This document shows positions 63,731 through 64,000 of a stretch of 64,000 nucleotides of DNA, one piece after another. Made by a program: the position numbers and the translations under genes. The DNA is from Helicobacter pylori (GTDB lineage Bacteria; Campylobacterota; Campylobacteria; Campylobacterales; Helicobacteraceae), in contig NZ_CP011486.1 of NCBI RefSeq assembly GCF_001653455.1, forward strand, positions 1,178,001 to 1,242,000, given 5' to 3'. Below the pieces are notes generated by a model that was not told the origin of the DNA, did no database searches, and worked only from the letters and a program-made list of their open reading frames with translations. Every line of letters begins with the position of its first letter. Position 1 is the first letter of the stretch.

Positions 63731-64000
63731 TTAATACTCTCTTAAAATGCGGGCTAACCGCTTGATTTTACCCTTATTTTTAATCCCAGGGCTTATTTCT
63801 AAACCGGAATTGAAATCCAAACCCAACGCTTTAATATTCAAGGCTTTTTGAGCGTTGTTCAAATTAAGCCCACCGGCTAACATGAAAGGCGTTTTGACAT
63901 TTTCTAAAATATCCCAATCAAAACTCACGCCATTGCCTCCCATTTTATCCCCTTTAGCGTCGTATAAGATTAAAGAGGCTTCTTTAGTTTTGGGCGTTAA
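63731..64000 (-). CDS. trpCF: TrpCF (phosphoribosylanthranilate isomerase end), C-terminal part
   Basis: The last 89 codons of a gene that continues past the right edge. The visible part is the TrpF domain: [20 protein letters not shown] with the catalytic Asp, [16 protein letters not shown] for the phosphate site, and [19 protein letters not shown], the family C-terminus. In H. pylori TrpF is fused to TrpC (indole-3-glycerol phosphate synthase), but that half is outside the window, so the fusion is inferred. One bp from trpB. Confidence 0.88.
   Translation of the reverse strand, partial: LTPKTKEASLILYDAKGDKMGGNGVSFDWDILENVKTPFMLAGGLNLNNAQKALNIKALGLDFNSGLEISPGIKNKGKIKRLARILREY

Noticed and set aside
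1-64000. tRNA, rRNA, CRISPR arrays, transposases, integrases or prophage genes
   Set aside because: I scanned the gaps for cloverleaf-like segments, regularly spaced repeats and recombinase motifs and saw none that I could support.

Overview
The window is an AT-rich epsilonproteobacterial chromosome segment that I read as Helicobacter pylori or a very close relative. The markers are the DnaA regulator hobA, the cell-shape gene csd5, formamidase amiF, a nuo operon in which nuoE and nuoF are replaced by two unrelated genes, a trpCF fusion, pflA, and the rpsF-ssb-rpsR operon beside a bab-type outer-membrane-protein site. Most of it is conserved housekeeping DNA. The accessory signal sits in the gaps between genes.

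Layout. 1-10.7 kb (mostly minus strand): start of pnp, a phosphoribosyltransferase-like gene, lptD, an RDD membrane protein, purD, an accessory patch of small unknown genes and remnants (about 5.0-6.4 kb), an ABC ATPase, uppS and a large D-lactate dehydrogenase. 10.8-18 kb: a rhodanese-like gene, hemD and crcB, then hemW on the minus strand, cytochrome c553, and the tightly packed rppH-lysC-hobA-holB-folP run. 18-24.7 kb: a minus-strand gene behind a sigma54-type promoter, an EamA transporter behind a structured leader, a GT-C-like membrane protein, a DUF507 gene, carA, amiF with a palindromic operator, and small ORFs. 24.8-39.6 kb (mostly minus): maf, alaS, a DUF465 gene, an apparently emptied bab locus, rpsR-ssb-rpsF, holA, rnr, aroE, csd5, a YejB/YejA-like peptide permease and binding protein, trpS and bioC. 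39.7-60.7 kb (plus): secG, frr, pyrE, an RDD gene, a sirtuin, the 14-gene nuo operon running into pflA, and phosphomannomutase. 60.7-64 kb: a non-coding gap with a promoter-terminator pair, a coiled-coil gene, and the minus-strand trpCF-trpB-trpA end of the trp operon.

How the genes work together. The largest unit is complex I, which pumps protons. It lacks NADH-input subunits and is coupled at its 3' end to a flagellar motor scaffold gene. Envelope biogenesis is spread across lptD, uppS, csd5, secG and the mannomutase. Replication genes hobA and holB sit together between amino-acid and folate biosynthesis genes.

Most interesting regions: (i) 28.25-29.2 kb, where promoter, poly-A tract, ribosome binding site and the first three codons of an outer-membrane-protein gene run straight into non-coding repeat DNA; (ii) a modular intergenic repeat present at least four times in the window; (iii) the 5.0-6.4 kb patch, with duplicated small proteins, a likely homopolymer frameshift and a beta-barrel-like C-terminal remnant; (iv) structured leaders and short RNA candidates at 18.9-19.1 kb and 60.7-60.8 kb. 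I saw no tRNA, rRNA, CRISPR array, transposase or prophage.
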